DNA of 44,863 nt from an uncultured Pelagibacteraceae bacterium (lineage in GTDB: Bacteria > Pseudomonadota > Alphaproteobacteria > Pelagibacterales > Pelagibacteraceae): contig CACFGT010000013.1 in the NCBI GenBank assembly GCA_902565935.1, positions 1 through 44,863 of the forward strand, read 5' to 3'. Numbering within the stretch: position 1 is the first letter of the stretch; each line of letters begins with the position of its first letter. Positions 1 through 9,002 of the stretch are shown here, piece by piece. Under the pieces are notes generated by a model. That model had not been told where the DNA came from. It saw nothing but the letters and a program-made list of their open reading frames with translations, and ran no database searches. The translations under genes and the position numbers were made by a program.

Positions 1-102
1 GAAAAAATATAAATTAAAAAAAAAATACCTAATTTATTCAAGTATAGCATGGGTTTTTTTAAGTTTTCAAAAGCGTTTAAATATGTATAAGAACCCGGAC
101 TT

Positions 103-1929
103 ATGAATAATACTATAAGAAACATCACCATTATTGCCCATGTAGATCATGGAAAAACAACACTTATTGACAACTTAATGAAACAAAGTGGTTCATTTAG
201 AGAAAATGAAGTTGTAGATGAAAGATTAATGGACTCTGGAGAATTAGAAAAAGAGAGAGGAATAACAATATTAGCTAAACCTGCCTCAATTAATTGGAAG
301 GACACAAGAATAAATATTATTGATACACCTGGACACAGAGATTTTGCTGCTGAAGTTGAAAGAGTATTAAGTATGGCTGATGGAGCACTTTTGTTAATTG
401 ATTCTGCTGAAGGTGTTATGCCTCAAACAAAATTTGTTTTAGCTAAAGCACTTAAACAAGGTTTAAAACCTATAGTCATTATAAACAAACTTGATAAAAC
501 AGATCAAAGAGCAAATGAAGTTTTAGATGAAACATTTGACTTATTTGTAAGTCTTGACGCTAATGATGAACAATTAGATTTCCCAGTTTTATATGCAAGT
601 GGAAGATCTGGTTGGGCCGATTTAGAAATTGAAGGTCCAAGAGAAAATCTCAATCCACTATTAGATAAAATTATTGAACATGTAAAACCTGCAAAATTAG
701 ATAAATCAAAACCATTTGCTATGCTTTCCACGCTGCTTTATGCAGATAGTTTTTTAGGAAGAAGTTTAGTTGGTAGAATATCTCAAGGGACTGCAAAGGC
801 AAATCAAGCAATTAAAGCTATCAACTTAAAAGGAGAAAAAGTTGACGAAGGAAGGCTTACTAAAATTTTTAGGTATGAAGGTACAAAAAAAGTTCCAATA
901 GAAGTTGGGGAAGCTGGTGATATTGTAGTTGTTGCTGGTTTAGAAAAAGCAAATGTTGCAGATACAATTTGTGACTTAAGTATTAATGAGCCCATCTCGG
1001 CTACTCCAATTGATCCTCCTACAATGTCTATTACAATAACTGTAAATACATCACCACTTGCAGGCACTGAAGGTAAAAAGTTAACAAGTACACAAATTAG
1101 AAATAGATTGATCCAAGAGGCACAAAATAATGTAGGTATTTCTTTTTCAGAAAATAAGGATAATGACTCGTTTGTTGTTAGTGGTAGAGGAGAGTTAATG
1201 TTAGAAATTTTATTAACTCAAATGAGGAGAGAAGGATTTGAGATGACTGTAAGCCCACCAAAAGTTTTGTATAAAAAAGATCAAAATGGAAATAAACTTG
1301 AACCAATTGAAGAAATTACTATGGATCTTGATGAAGAACATTCTTCAAAAGTCATTGACTCAATGAATAGAAAAAAAGGTAAATTAATAGAACTTAAAGA
1401 TACTGGTAAGAATAAAAAAAGATTGATATTTCACGCTCCAACGAGAGGTTTAATGGGTTACACAAGTAGATTTTTAACTCTTACTAAAGGAAATGGAGTA
1501 ATTAATAGAATCTTTCATTCCTATGGTCCTTTTGAAGGAGAAATGGAAGGTAGAAGAAATGGAGCGTTAATTTCAATGGATCAAGGTAAAGCTGTTGCAT
1601 ATGCAATTTATAACTTACAGGCGAGAGGAGAAATGTTTGTTACTCACAATGATCCAGTTTATCCAGGAATGATTGTTGGTTTATCACCAAAACCAGGCGA
1701 TATGATAATTAATGTTATGAAAGGAAAAAAATTAACAAACATCAGAACTCAAAATACAGACGAAAATATAGTTTTAACACCAGTAAGAAAAATGTCGATT
1801 GCAGAACAATTAAGTATGTTAAATACTGATGAAGCACTTGAAATTACTCCAGAGTCTTGCAGATTAAGAAAATCTATTCTTGATCCACATGAAAGAAAAA
1901 AAAGTGAAAAAGCTGGAGCTGCTGCTTAA
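103..1929 (+). CDS. typA: Translational GTPase TypA/BipA
   Basis: A ribosome-binding GTPase of the EF-G/LepA class, involved in ribosome assembly and stress or low-temperature growth. The 608-residue length is normal for the family. The G domain has G1 AHVDHGKTT at residues 12-20, G3 DTPGHRDF near 74 and G4 NKLD near 128. The phrase DEQLDFPVLYAS, typical of BipA, follows. The C-terminal half carries the EF-G-like domains and the GRGELMLEILLTQMRREGFE and RGLMGYTSRF motifs that separate BipA from EF-G and LepA. The ATG follows a weak GGACTT. The 102 bp upstream are AT-rich, with no promoter I would defend. The TAA overlaps the stop of the convergent membrane-protein gene by 4 bp. Confidence 0.97.
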   Translation: MNNTIRNITIIAHVDHGKTTLIDNLMKQSGSFRENEVVDERLMDSGELEKERGITILAKPASINWKDTRINIIDTPGHRDFAAEVERVLSMADGALLLIDSAEGVMPQTKFVLAKALKQGLKPIVIINKLDKTDQRANEVLDETFDLFVSLDANDEQLDFPVLYASGRSGWADLEIEGPRENLNPLLDKIIEHVKPAKLDKSKPFAMLSTLLYADSFLGRSLVGRISQGTAKANQAIKAINLKGEKVDEGRLTKIFRYEGTKKVPIEVGEAGDIVVVAGLEKANVADTICDLSINEPISATPIDPPTMSITITVNTSPLAGTEGKKLTSTQIRNRLIQEAQNNVGISFSENKDNDSFVVSGRGELMLEILLTQMRREGFEMTVSPPKVLYKKDQNGNKLEPIEEITMDLDEEHSSKVIDSMNRKKGKLIELKDTGKNKKRLIFHAPTRGLMGYTSRFLTLTKGNGVINRIFHSYGPFEGEMEGRRNGALISMDQGKAVAYAIYNLQARGEMFVTHNDPVYPGMIVGLSPKPGDMIINVMKGKKLTNIRTQNTDENIVLTPVRKMSIAEQLSMLNTDEALEITPESCRLRKSILDPHERKKSEKAGAAA

Positions 1930-2573
1930 TCAAATAGCTTATCTACCATAAAAAGACCCAGAGCAACACACGGCCCAATTCCAAAAGCAAATAACAGAGT
2001 TCCAACTCCCACTGTACCACCTAAATACCAGCCGATACTAACAACTGAGATTTCTAAAATTGCTCTTACTGCTGCTACAGGTAAATTTGTAACTTTTTGT
2101 AATCCAATCATCAATCCATCTCTAGGTCCTGCTCCGAGATTTGAAACTAAATATATTCCACCACCAATACCTACCGTTATTACAGAAATTACTGCTAAGA
2201 TTAATTGGTAAAAGTAATTTGATGGTGTGGGAACAAACTTTATACAAATATCAATCATTAATGCAATTATCAGTGCATTAAGTATAGTTCCCATACCTGG
2301 TTTTTGTCCCAGTGGTATCCACAAAATTAAAACTGCAATACTAATTAAAAGTGTAATGGTACCAATGCTTAAATTTAGATTTACAGAAATTCCTTGCGCT
2401 AAAACACTCCAAGGTGAAGCGCCCGTAAATGATACAATCAATAAACCTTCGCCAAGACCAAACAACATTAAACCAAAACACAAGAAAAAGAATGTAGAAA
2501 ATTTTGGCTTAAAATTATATGGTTTATTTGAACTCCAGTTAACTTTTGGTATTTTTTTTATTTTTAAAAACAT
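1926..2573 (-). CDS. YczE/YitT-like integral membrane protein
   Basis: A 215-residue multi-pass inner-membrane protein of the YczE/YyaS/YitT type, a family without a firmly known biochemical role. After a basic 25-residue cytoplasmic start there are about five hydrophobic segments. The family phrases GEGLLIVSFTGASPWSVL (near 43) and SNLGAGPRDGLMIGL (near 143) are clear; this paired G-A-S/G-P-W/R-D repeat is the family hallmark. It is transcribed alone, convergent with typA (stops overlap by 4 bp) and divergent from the next gene across 50 bp. Membership is recognised from motifs only, and no substrate can be given. Confidence 0.8.
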   Translation of the reverse strand: MFLKIKKIPKVNWSSNKPYNFKPKFSTFFFLCFGLMLFGLGEGLLIVSFTGASPWSVLAQGISVNLNLSIGTITLLISIAVLILWIPLGQKPGMGTILNALIIALMIDICIKFVPTPSNYFYQLILAVISVITVGIGGGIYLVSNLGAGPRDGLMIGLQKVTNLPVAAVRAILEISVVSIGWYLGGTVGVGTLLFAFGIGPCVALGLFMVDKLFD

Positions 2574-2623
2574 TTTAATAAGCTATTTCTATTATTGATA
2601 AAGTCCTCTAATGTAATTATTAA

Positions 2624-3304
2624 ATGAAAAAGTTTACAATAATTTTACTTGTTATAATTTTTCCATTTATTTCGTTAGCTCATATTGGTCACTACAATAA
2701 ATTTAACAAAATTGAAATGGAGATTTTTAGAAATGGTGAATTAATTGGATATAATTATTATTTTTTTAAAAGAAATGGTGAAGAAACAACAATTACTAAT
2801 CAGTTAAAATTTTCTGTTAAATTATTAGGAGCTACTATTTTTCAGGTTGAGTCATTTGGTGAAGAAAAATATGTAGGAGATCAATTAATTTCATATAAAT
2901 CTAAAACTTTACAAAATGATAAAAAAAAATTTACAAACCTTACCTATAATAACGAAAGTAAAAAATTTGATATTGATGGATCCTCATATAATGGTGAAGC
3001 TTCAAATAATAGTGTGCTTGGTAATTGGTGGAGCCATAAAATCTTGCAGGCAGATACTCAAATAAGTCCAGTTTCTGGGAGTATAAAAGAACAAGTGGTA
3101 ACTTTCTTAGGTAAAGAAAAAATTAATCTCTATGGAAAAATTTACAATGTAGATCATTTTACGCTCAAATCAAAAGATATGTCTTTACCAAAAGATAAAA
3201 GGCTAGATTTTAATATTTGGTATGATCAGAAAAATGCCATGATATTAAAAGTTTCTTATTCAAGAATGGGTAATTGGGAATATAGACTTAAAAATTTTGA
3301 GTAG
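2624..3304 (+). CDS. Secreted DUF6134-like protein
   Basis: A 226-residue exported protein of unknown function. Residues 1-19 form a classical Sec signal peptide (two lysines, an I/L/V/F core, then a small-residue cleavage site SLA). The mature part is beta-rich, with NGELIGYNYYFFKRNGEE near residue 37, a conserved-looking GNWWSHKILQ near 132 and a C-terminal MILKVSYSRMGNWEYRL. This pattern resembles the DUF6134 group of periplasmic proteins; that is recognition from memory, not a search. The gene stands alone, and its TAG ends one base before the stop of the convergent FAD oxidoreductase. Confidence 0.75.
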   Translation: MKKFTIILLVIIFPFISLAHIGHYNKFNKIEMEIFRNGELIGYNYYFFKRNGEETTITNQLKFSVKLLGATIFQVESFGEEKYVGDQLISYKSKTLQNDKKKFTNLTYNNESKKFDIDGSSYNGEASNNSVLGNWWSHKILQADTQISPVSGSIKEQVVTFLGKEKINLYGKIYNVDHFTLKSKDMSLPKDKRLDFNIWYDQKNAMILKVSYSRMGNWEYRLKNFE

Positions 3305-3305
3305 T

Positions 3306-4277
3306 TCAATTAGAAATTTTTTTAAATAAATCGTGCGCACTAATCCACCCGGACTCTAATCTAGGTCCTACAAACCAATCAGCACAAACACCTAGTCTTT
3401 TCTTTGGATCCCAATAACTTTTAATTTTAAATGGTTTTGAATTTGAGGAATATTTCCAACCATGATTAAGAGTATAAATAATTTTTGTCTTTTTGATTTT
3501 CGAAAGTTGAAAAAATTTGTTAATCATAGTCTTAGAATTTTCTTTTTTGTTGTCTTTATTTTGATTTATTTTTTTATTAGCCCATGAAAATGTACTTTGA
3601 AGAGTCCATAAATCATATTTAGATTTAAATCTTTTTTTTGAATTTTCATTTCCAGCCCAACCAAGAATTGAATCCTCGAAAAAATAACTACTATTTGATC
3701 TCTTGTTTTTTTTAATAGCAATCATAGTTGTAATATTAGCATCCATTTTTAGGGATCTATTTATAAAAGATTTTTTAATGAATTTTTTTGAGAGTTTTTT
3801 TAATTGTGGAAAAGGGCAAGTCAAAATTATACTTTTGAAAGACCTAACTTTTCCATCAGCAAAAGATAAACGCCAGAATTTATTCTTATAATCAATTTCT
3901 TTTAATTCGCTTTGGTAATTGCAATTAATTCTTTTTAAAAGATATTTGCTTATGTCATTATTTCCATTTTTTCCAATAATTTTGAGATGTTTTTTGTCCT
4001 CTTTTTTTTTTGAATTAAGAAAAATATGTTTTCCTCCCCAAATCTTTAAAATTTTCTTTTTAATTAATATTTTAGTAAATTTTTTAAATTCTTTAGTTTT
4101 TGGTGAAATATATTGAGTGCCATGATCAAAACCTATTTTGTCTTTAATTCTTTTAAAAGATGCACGTCCTCCAGGACCTCTTGCTTTATCAAACAAAACT
4201 ACTGAATGTTTTTTACTTAAGAGATTTGCAATAGTCGCTCCAGAAATCCCAGAACCAATTATGCAAATATTGCTCAT
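3306..4277 (-). CDS. NAD(P)/FAD-dependent amine-oxidase-like oxidoreductase
   Basis: A 323-residue flavoprotein of the COG3380/renalase-like class. The N-terminal Rossmann dinucleotide fold has GSGISGA at residues 8-14, followed by the acidic LFDK at the end of beta-2 and the family box ARGPGGRASF near 33-42, then FDHGTQY. The C-terminal CADWFVGPRLESGWISAHDL matches the second FAD-binding motif of this class (GD-x-x-x-G-x-x-x-E-x-A type). The substrate is unknown. It is the last gene of the tldD-pmbA operon: its ATG overlaps the pmbA stop by 4 bp (ATGA), so translation is probably coupled. It ends 1 bp from the convergent DUF6134-like gene. Confidence 0.85.
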   Translation of the reverse strand: MSNICIIGSGISGATIANLLSKKHSVVLFDKARGPGGRASFKRIKDKIGFDHGTQYISPKTKEFKKFTKILIKKKILKIWGGKHIFLNSKKKEDKKHLKIIGKNGNNDISKYLLKRINCNYQSELKEIDYKNKFWRLSFADGKVRSFKSIILTCPFPQLKKLSKKFIKKSFINRSLKMDANITTMIAIKKNKRSNSSYFFEDSILGWAGNENSKKRFKSKYDLWTLQSTFSWANKKINQNKDNKKENSKTMINKFFQLSKIKKTKIIYTLNHGWKYSSNSKPFKIKSYWDPKKRLGVCADWFVGPRLESGWISAHDLFKKISN

Positions 4278-5590
4278 TTGCCAGCTACAACCATTCCATC
4301 AATCATCATGGTTGGTGAATTAGTTGCATACTTGAATTCTAAGTCATTTGCTAAAATAATATTTTTAAACATGTCCTTAAAATTACCCGCTATAGTAATT
4401 TCATTTATTGGATACTTAAATTCTCCCTGTTCAACTAAAAACCCAGTTGCGCCTACCGAGTAATCACCGGTTACAATGTTGCTTCCATGACCAATAGTTT
4501 CAGTTATATAAATACTTTTCGAATTTAAATTTAATAAATCTTTAAAACTGATATTTCCATTATCAAAATAAAGATTACTAGTTCCACCACATCTTCCATT
4601 AGATTTAAGATTTAATTTTTTTCCGTTGTAAGTATCAATAAGATAATGTTTTAAAGTACCTTGATCCACTAGTTTAAGAGTTTCTGTCTTTACCCCCTCA
4701 CTATCAAAGTATCTTGAACCCAAACCTTTTAGTATGTCTGGTTTGTCAATTATATTAATTCTTTTTGAAAAAATATTCTGATTAATTTTGTCCTTCAAGA
4801 AAGAAGTTCCTCTAGAAACTGCTGATGCAGAAATAGCACTAGCAAAAGTACTCAACATCCCTTTAGCTATTCTTTTATCGAAAATTACAGAAATTTTTTC
4901 ACTTCCAATTTTTTTAGGACTTAATTTTCTTATAGTTTGGGTGGCAGCTAATTTTCCCAATTCTTCTGCATCATCTAGATCTTTTAAAAAACATTTGTTA
5001 GTATATTCATAATCTCTTTCCATGCTTTTCTCATCTTTTGCAACCGTTACACTAGATGCTGTGAATGATGATGTTTTATAACCATTACAAAAACCATCGC
5101 TATTAGCTAAAATAAAATTTGATTTATTTTCAGAAAAACTAGATTCCGTATTTATAATTCTTTTATCATCTGAAGCTGAAGCCTCCAATTTTTTCAAATA
5201 ATTTATTTTTTGATCATTTTCTACATGAGTATCATCAAAAAGATTTAGATCCTTAATTGTTTTAGCTAATAAATCTTTATCTGGAAGAGAATTAAATTCA
5301 TCTTCAGGTGTATTTTTTGTTGTCTCAACACACTTTTCAATCAAAGTATTTAGATTATCATTTAACAAATTTGATGAAGATATAGATGATTTTTTTTTAC
5401 CAATATAAGTAGTGATATTTATGCCTAAATCATCTGACCTGTTAGACTCGTCTAATTTTTTGTTTCTAAAATTAACAGTTTCTGAAATAGAATTGTTTAC
5501 AACTACACTTGACTGAGTTGCACCCATTTTTTTAGCTAAGCCTAAGCAGTACAAAGCTTTTTTTTCTAAAAATTCTTGATCTTTAACCAT
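4274..5590 (-). CDS. pmbA: TldD/PmbA-family protease subunit PmbA (TldE)
   Basis: The non-metal partner of the TldD/TldE heterodimeric metalloprotease, which degrades unfolded peptides and, in enterobacteria, matures microcin B17 and helps remove CcdA. At 438 residues it is close to the usual 450. It has the N-terminal alpha/beta domain and the C-terminal beta domain with TFLVEQGEFKYPINEITIAGN-type features (GATGFLVEQGEFKYP near 390). It lacks the zinc HExxxH motif, as expected for TldE. Its ATG directly abuts the tldD stop, so the two subunits are co-translated. The FAD oxidoreductase follows with a 4-bp overlap. Confidence 0.92.
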   Translation of the reverse strand: MVKDQEFLEKKALYCLGLAKKMGATQSSVVVNNSISETVNFRNKKLDESNRSDDLGINITTYIGKKKSSISSSNLLNDNLNTLIEKCVETTKNTPEDEFNSLPDKDLLAKTIKDLNLFDDTHVENDQKINYLKKLEASASDDKRIINTESSFSENKSNFILANSDGFCNGYKTSSFTASSVTVAKDEKSMERDYEYTNKCFLKDLDDAEELGKLAATQTIRKLSPKKIGSEKISVIFDKRIAKGMLSTFASAISASAVSRGTSFLKDKINQNIFSKRINIIDKPDILKGLGSRYFDSEGVKTETLKLVDQGTLKHYLIDTYNGKKLNLKSNGRCGGTSNLYFDNGNISFKDLLNLNSKSIYITETIGHGSNIVTGDYSVGATGFLVEQGEFKYPINEITIAGNFKDMFKNIILANDLEFKYATNSPTMMIDGMVVAGK

Positions 5591-7003
5591 TTAAAGTTTT
5601 GTGCCACCAACGGTCATTTTATTTATCAGTATTGATGGTTGTGCTACCCCAACAGGTACCCCTTGGCCAGCTTTACCACATGTTCCAATTCCAGGATCCA
5701 ACATCATATCATTTCCCACCATAGATACCTCTTTCAGAATTGATGGACCGTCTCCTATTAAGGTTGCACCTTTTATCGGTGACCCAATCTTACCATTTAT
5801 AATTTCATAAGCCTCAGTGCAATTAAAAACAAATTTTCCAGATGTAATATCAACTTGTCCACCACCAAAACTAACTGCAAAAATTCCTTTGTCTACCGAC
5901 TTAATCATCTCTTCTTGAGTTTGTTTGCCACTTAACATCATTGTATTTCTCATTCTTGGTAAAACAACGTGTCTATAATTTTCTCTTCTTCCACTACCCG
6001 TAGATCTTGTATTCATCAAACGAGCATTTAATCGGTCTTGCATAAAATTTTTTAAGACTCCATTTTCTATTAATACAGTTTTTTCTGTCGGAGTTCCCTC
6101 ATCATCAATTGTAAGACTTCCTCTCCTGTTATCTATAGTGCCGTCATCAACAATTGTTACTCCCTCGCTTGCAACTTTTTGACCCATTAAATTGTGAAAT
6201 GCAGAAGTTTTTTTTCTGTTAAAATCACCCTCTAAACCGTGACCGACGGCTTCGTGGATTAAAATTGCTGGCCAACCTGGACCAAGTACAACTTTCATTT
6301 CACCAGCTGGGGCGGGTTTACTTTCTAAATTAACTGATGCAATTCTTAAAGCTTCATCACAAACATTTTTCCAATTATCTTCTTTTAAATATGAGTCGTA
6401 AGACTGTCTTCCACCAATTCCATAAACACCTGTCTCTTTTCTTCCGTTCTTCTCGAGCATTACAGATACATTAAATCTTATTAAAGGACGCACATCTGAT
6501 AAAGTCTCACCACCCGATCGAATTATTTCAATAGATTTTTGTTCACCTAGAAAATTAGCAGTAACTTGTTTTACATCATTATTTTTTGATCGAATATATT
6601 CGTTTACATCATTAAGTATTTTAATCTTTTCATTAAGTGATTTTTGTTCAATAGGATTTATATTATCATAATATTTTTTATTAGATTTAGGAATTGCATG
6701 ATTGTAAGTGCCTTTAGCAGATTTTAAAGTTGATTTTAAATTGTCTGAAGATTGTTTTAAAGAATTTTTTGAAATTTCATTAGAATGTGAATATGCAACG
6801 ATTTCATCTGAAATAGCTCTAAATCCAAAACCTAGGTCAGAAGTATAATTTGAATTTTTTATCTTATTATCATCTAACAAAATTGACTCAGATTTAGAAT
6901 TTTCTAAATACAGTTCACCATCATCACATTTTTGTAATGTCTCAGAAATAATATTTTCAGCTTCATTTCTAGATAGATCAGATTTTTCAAAGAAACCGCT
7001 CAT
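5591..7003 (-). CDS. tldD: Metalloprotease TldD
   Basis: The catalytic subunit of the TldD/TldE protease. At 470 residues it is full length. The zinc motif HEAVGHGLEGD lies near residue 249 (HExxxH), followed by a conserved block with DDGTIDNRRGSLTIDDEG near 288, then SGSGRRENYRHVVLPRMRN, and the third metal-ligand region CGKAGQGVPVGVAQP near the C-terminus. It is first in the operon tldD-pmbA-FAD oxidoreductase. The 93-bp spacer to the divergent DCC gene must hold both promoters, but I see no strong consensus there. Confidence 0.95.
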   Translation of the reverse strand: MSGFFEKSDLSRNEAENIISETLQKCDDGELYLENSKSESILLDDNKIKNSNYTSDLGFGFRAISDEIVAYSHSNEISKNSLKQSSDNLKSTLKSAKGTYNHAIPKSNKKYYDNINPIEQKSLNEKIKILNDVNEYIRSKNNDVKQVTANFLGEQKSIEIIRSGGETLSDVRPLIRFNVSVMLEKNGRKETGVYGIGGRQSYDSYLKEDNWKNVCDEALRIASVNLESKPAPAGEMKVVLGPGWPAILIHEAVGHGLEGDFNRKKTSAFHNLMGQKVASEGVTIVDDGTIDNRRGSLTIDDEGTPTEKTVLIENGVLKNFMQDRLNARLMNTRSTGSGRRENYRHVVLPRMRNTMMLSGKQTQEEMIKSVDKGIFAVSFGGGQVDITSGKFVFNCTEAYEIINGKIGSPIKGATLIGDGPSILKEVSMVGNDMMLDPGIGTCGKAGQGVPVGVAQPSILINKMTVGGTKL

Positions 7004-7096
7004 TTTAAATATTACATAGTTTGTTTAAAATAATTTTCAACTAGAGTATTTTACGCATGTACTTTAATTAAATAAATTAGTAAATATTTAATTATT

Positions 7097-7450
7097 ATGA
7101 AAGTTTATTTCAATAATTCTTGCAAAATTTGTAAGGCCGAAATTGATTTATATAAAAAAGAAAAAATCAATGAGATAGACTGGATCGATATTACAAATAA
7201 TGAATTGGCAGAAAAAGAAACCTCTAAAGATAGTAAGCAACTTCTACGAAGACTACATGTAAAAGATGGTGAAAAAATTTTACAAGGTGCTGCTGCTTTT
7301 TTGTCATTATGGAAAAAAATGCCAAAGTACAAATTTCTTTACAATTTTTTCAAACTTCCAATAATATTTAGTTTGTTTTCAATTATTTATGAAATCATAG
7401 CTTTTTTTCTTTATCTCAAGAATAAGAAACAATTGAAAAAAACTAACTAA
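7097..7450 (+). CDS. DCC-family (DUF393) thiol-disulfide oxidoreductase-like protein
   Basis: A 117-residue protein of the DCC (YuxK/DUF393) family. The N-terminal thioredoxin-like start MKVYFNNSCKIC carries a CxxC pair at residues 9 and 12; the usual first Asp of the DxxCxxC signature is Asn here. The downstream family features are GAAAFLSLWKKMP near 70-80 and a C-terminal hydrophobic segment followed by a lysine-rich tail, suggesting a membrane association. The function is presumed to be redox; the family is poorly characterised. The last 8 bp overlap the 3' end of the convergent small membrane protein. Confidence 0.82.
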   Translation: MKVYFNNSCKICKAEIDLYKKEKINEIDWIDITNNELAEKETSKDSKQLLRRLHVKDGEKILQGAAAFLSLWKKMPKYKFLYNFFKLPIIFSLFSIIYEIIAFFLYLKNKKQLKKTN

Positions 7451-7736
7451 AAAAAAATAACAAAAATTTACTAAGTACAGCCATTGAAGCAATAAACATT
7501 ATTAAAACAATTGAGTACATAAATAATACGATTTTATTTTTTTTTCTTCTTAACCTTACAAAATCTTTATCATCTAAATCAGAAATATCTCTTTCACCCA
7601 CTACAGGATAATCGTATGTAAAACGCCATGTGCTGTCTCCGAGTCTTGAGTCTAAATTATTGTAATATTGGATCCAGGCGAGGGTATATTTTAAAACTAA
7701 ATAGAGAATTATAAGAAAGAGAGAGCCTATAATCAT
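7443..7736 (-). CDS. Small two-helix membrane protein of unknown function
   Basis: I do not recognise this 97-residue protein. It has a hydrophobic helix at residues 2-20, a polar middle (LGDSTWRFTYDYPVVGERD, then an acidic stretch and RLRRKKNK) and a second helix at about 69-95. By positive-inside reasoning the RLRRKKNK block faces the cytoplasm. It is the last gene of a minus-strand run (DapA-like, cfa, lysine-rich, coiled-coil), starting 23 bp after the coiled-coil stop. This context suggests, but does not show, a shared envelope-linked role. The stop region overlaps the convergent DCC gene by 8 bp. Confidence 0.72.
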   Translation of the reverse strand: MIIGSLFLIILYLVLKYTLAWIQYYNNLDSRLGDSTWRFTYDYPVVGERDISDLDDKDFVRLRRKKNKIVLFMYSIVLIMFIASMAVLSKFLLFFFS

Positions 7737-7759
7737 ATGATTTTTAATTTTTTAAAAAA

Positions 7760-8437
7760 TTAATTATTACTTTTTTCTCTTTGTCTTGCAATTAATTGTG
7801 TTAGAGCATCAACCATTGTATCTGACGCTTTAAAAATATCTATATTTTTAAATTCGTGAGAAATATTTTTCTCAGGATTTGTTTTATCTTCAATTATGAT
7901 ACCTTCATCAGGAGAGTTGTTTTTAATGTAGATAAGTAACAACCACTCATCATCCTCTGAGTCATCCCACTTAATAAAAACTTCTCCAGTTTCAAATCTT
8001 CTATCAATACATCTAAATATAGACATGTTTCGAGTGATATGCCTTTTATTTAATTGAAAAACTAAACTACTAGCACTCCGGTAAAAACTTTCGAGAGCAA
8101 ATTCGATTTTATGTCTTGCTAAAGTATATTCCTTTTCTTTTATTAATAGTGTCTCTCTATCTTCATCTCCTTGAAGTTTTACACCTAAAGCCTCGACTCT
8201 CTCTTTTATCTTCTGATCTCTAATTACACGATATTTCTCTTTAAGTTGATCGATTCTTTCTTGTAGTCCTGCATAATCATCCCTTTTTTCTTTTAAAGAA
8301 ATTTTTTCAAGTCTCTCTAATTCTTTAACTTCTCTTATTCTGAATTTTTCAATTTGTTTATCTAATTTTAATTGTTGTAAAAATTGTTTTTGTTTTTCAG
8401 CTTGTTCAATTCTTAAAATAGCTTGCTCTTTTCTCAA
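7760..8437 (-). CDS. Coiled-coil protein of unknown function (C-terminal part of a probably split gene)
   Basis: I do not recognise this 225-codon frame. Residues 1-95 are an almost uninterrupted charged coiled coil (K/E/R/Q/L-rich). Residues about 100-225 look globular, with SFYRSASSLVFQLNKRH, CIDRRF, and an acidic VFIKWDDSEDDEWLLL strand region. No ATG occurs before about residue 137. The only usable start is TTG at 8435-8437, overlapping the TGA of the upstream lysine-rich frame (TTGA). The upstream frame ends in the same kind of coiled coil, so this is either a translationally coupled second gene or the distal part of one gene frameshifted at the T6 run 8436-8441. Confidence 0.7.
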   Translation of the reverse strand: MRKEQAILRIEQAEKQKQFLQQLKLDKQIEKFRIREVKELERLEKISLKEKRDDYAGLQERIDQLKEKYRVIRDQKIKERVEALGVKLQGDEDRETLLIKEKEYTLARHKIEFALESFYRSASSLVFQLNKRHITRNMSIFRCIDRRFETGEVFIKWDDSEDDEWLLLIYIKNNSPDEGIIIEDKTNPEKNISHEFKNIDIFKASDTMVDALTQLIARQREKSNN

Positions 8438-8973
8438 AAAAGTTTTATATCTTTAGCTCTTTGTTTTTCTAATTTTTGCTCATCTTTAAGAGCTTTTTCT
8501 TTTAATTTAACTTTTAAAAGCTCCTCTTCCTTTTTTTGTTTTTCTATCTCAATTTTTCTTTTTCTCTCATTTTCAATTCTTTCAATCTTAATTCTTCTAT
8601 GCTCATCTTCTTTTAAAATTTTATAGCTTGAAATTGACTCAGAAATTTTATCAAAAAATGCTTGTATATATTTTTCTAAACTAAAACTTAAATTAAAATT
8701 AAATTTTGATTTTAAAGATAATTGGAATTTTACTAATTTATAAACAAAACTCTCGTTTTTAAAATTTTTTCTCTCTTTAAAATCAGTTATTTTTATTGGT
8801 AATTTTAATGTTTTGTTTCTTTTATTTTTTTTAATTTTTATTTTTTTTTTTGTTCTTTTAGGTCTCTTCTTTTTATACGACTTATCTTTTTTTTGGCTTT
8901 TTCTTTTTAATATTTGTTTTTTTGATTTTTTAATATTTTTTTTTTTATTTGTCTTTTTTTGTTTTTTTTTCAT
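8434..8973 (-). CDS. Lysine-rich protein with coiled coil (N-terminal part of a probably split gene)
   Basis: I do not recognise this 179-residue protein. Residues 1-58 are dominated by Lys/Arg, with few hydrophobic residues, and are predicted disordered; such tails bind nucleic acids or anionic surfaces. Residues 60-120 are mixed, and 120-179 form a charged coiled coil ending KDIKLF. The next frame begins in matching coiled coil with a 4-bp overlap. It starts with ATG 29 bp downstream of cfa in the same operon. A fused product would be about 404 residues: basic tail, helix of about 150 residues, globular C-terminus. Low-complexity A runs make this locus prone to indels. Confidence 0.7.
   Translation of the reverse strand: MKKKQKKTNKKKNIKKSKKQILKRKSQKKDKSYKKKRPKRTKKKIKIKKNKRNKTLKLPIKITDFKERKNFKNESFVYKLVKFQLSLKSKFNFNLSFSLEKYIQAFFDKISESISSYKILKEDEHRRIKIERIENERKRKIEIEKQKKEEELLKVKLKEKALKDEQKLEKQRAKDIKLF
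8436..8441 (-). other. T6 run at the junction of the two coiled-coil frames
   Basis: On the minus strand the junction reads AAAACTTTTTTGAGAA. The upstream frame terminates as CTT TTT TGA, while the downstream frame reads TTT TTG AGA. One extra T would fuse the frames without losing a codon. The run is shorter than those usually needed for efficient polymerase slippage, so a fixed indel, a sequence error or true TTGA coupling are all possible. Confidence 0.5.
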
Positions 8974-9002
8974 TTTTGAGAGTATTAAGTTCTATCAAGA
9001 AA

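Noticed and set aside
2227..2598. A 123-codon plus-strand frame
   Set aside because: It is antisense to the YczE-like gene, whose family motifs are clear on the minus strand.
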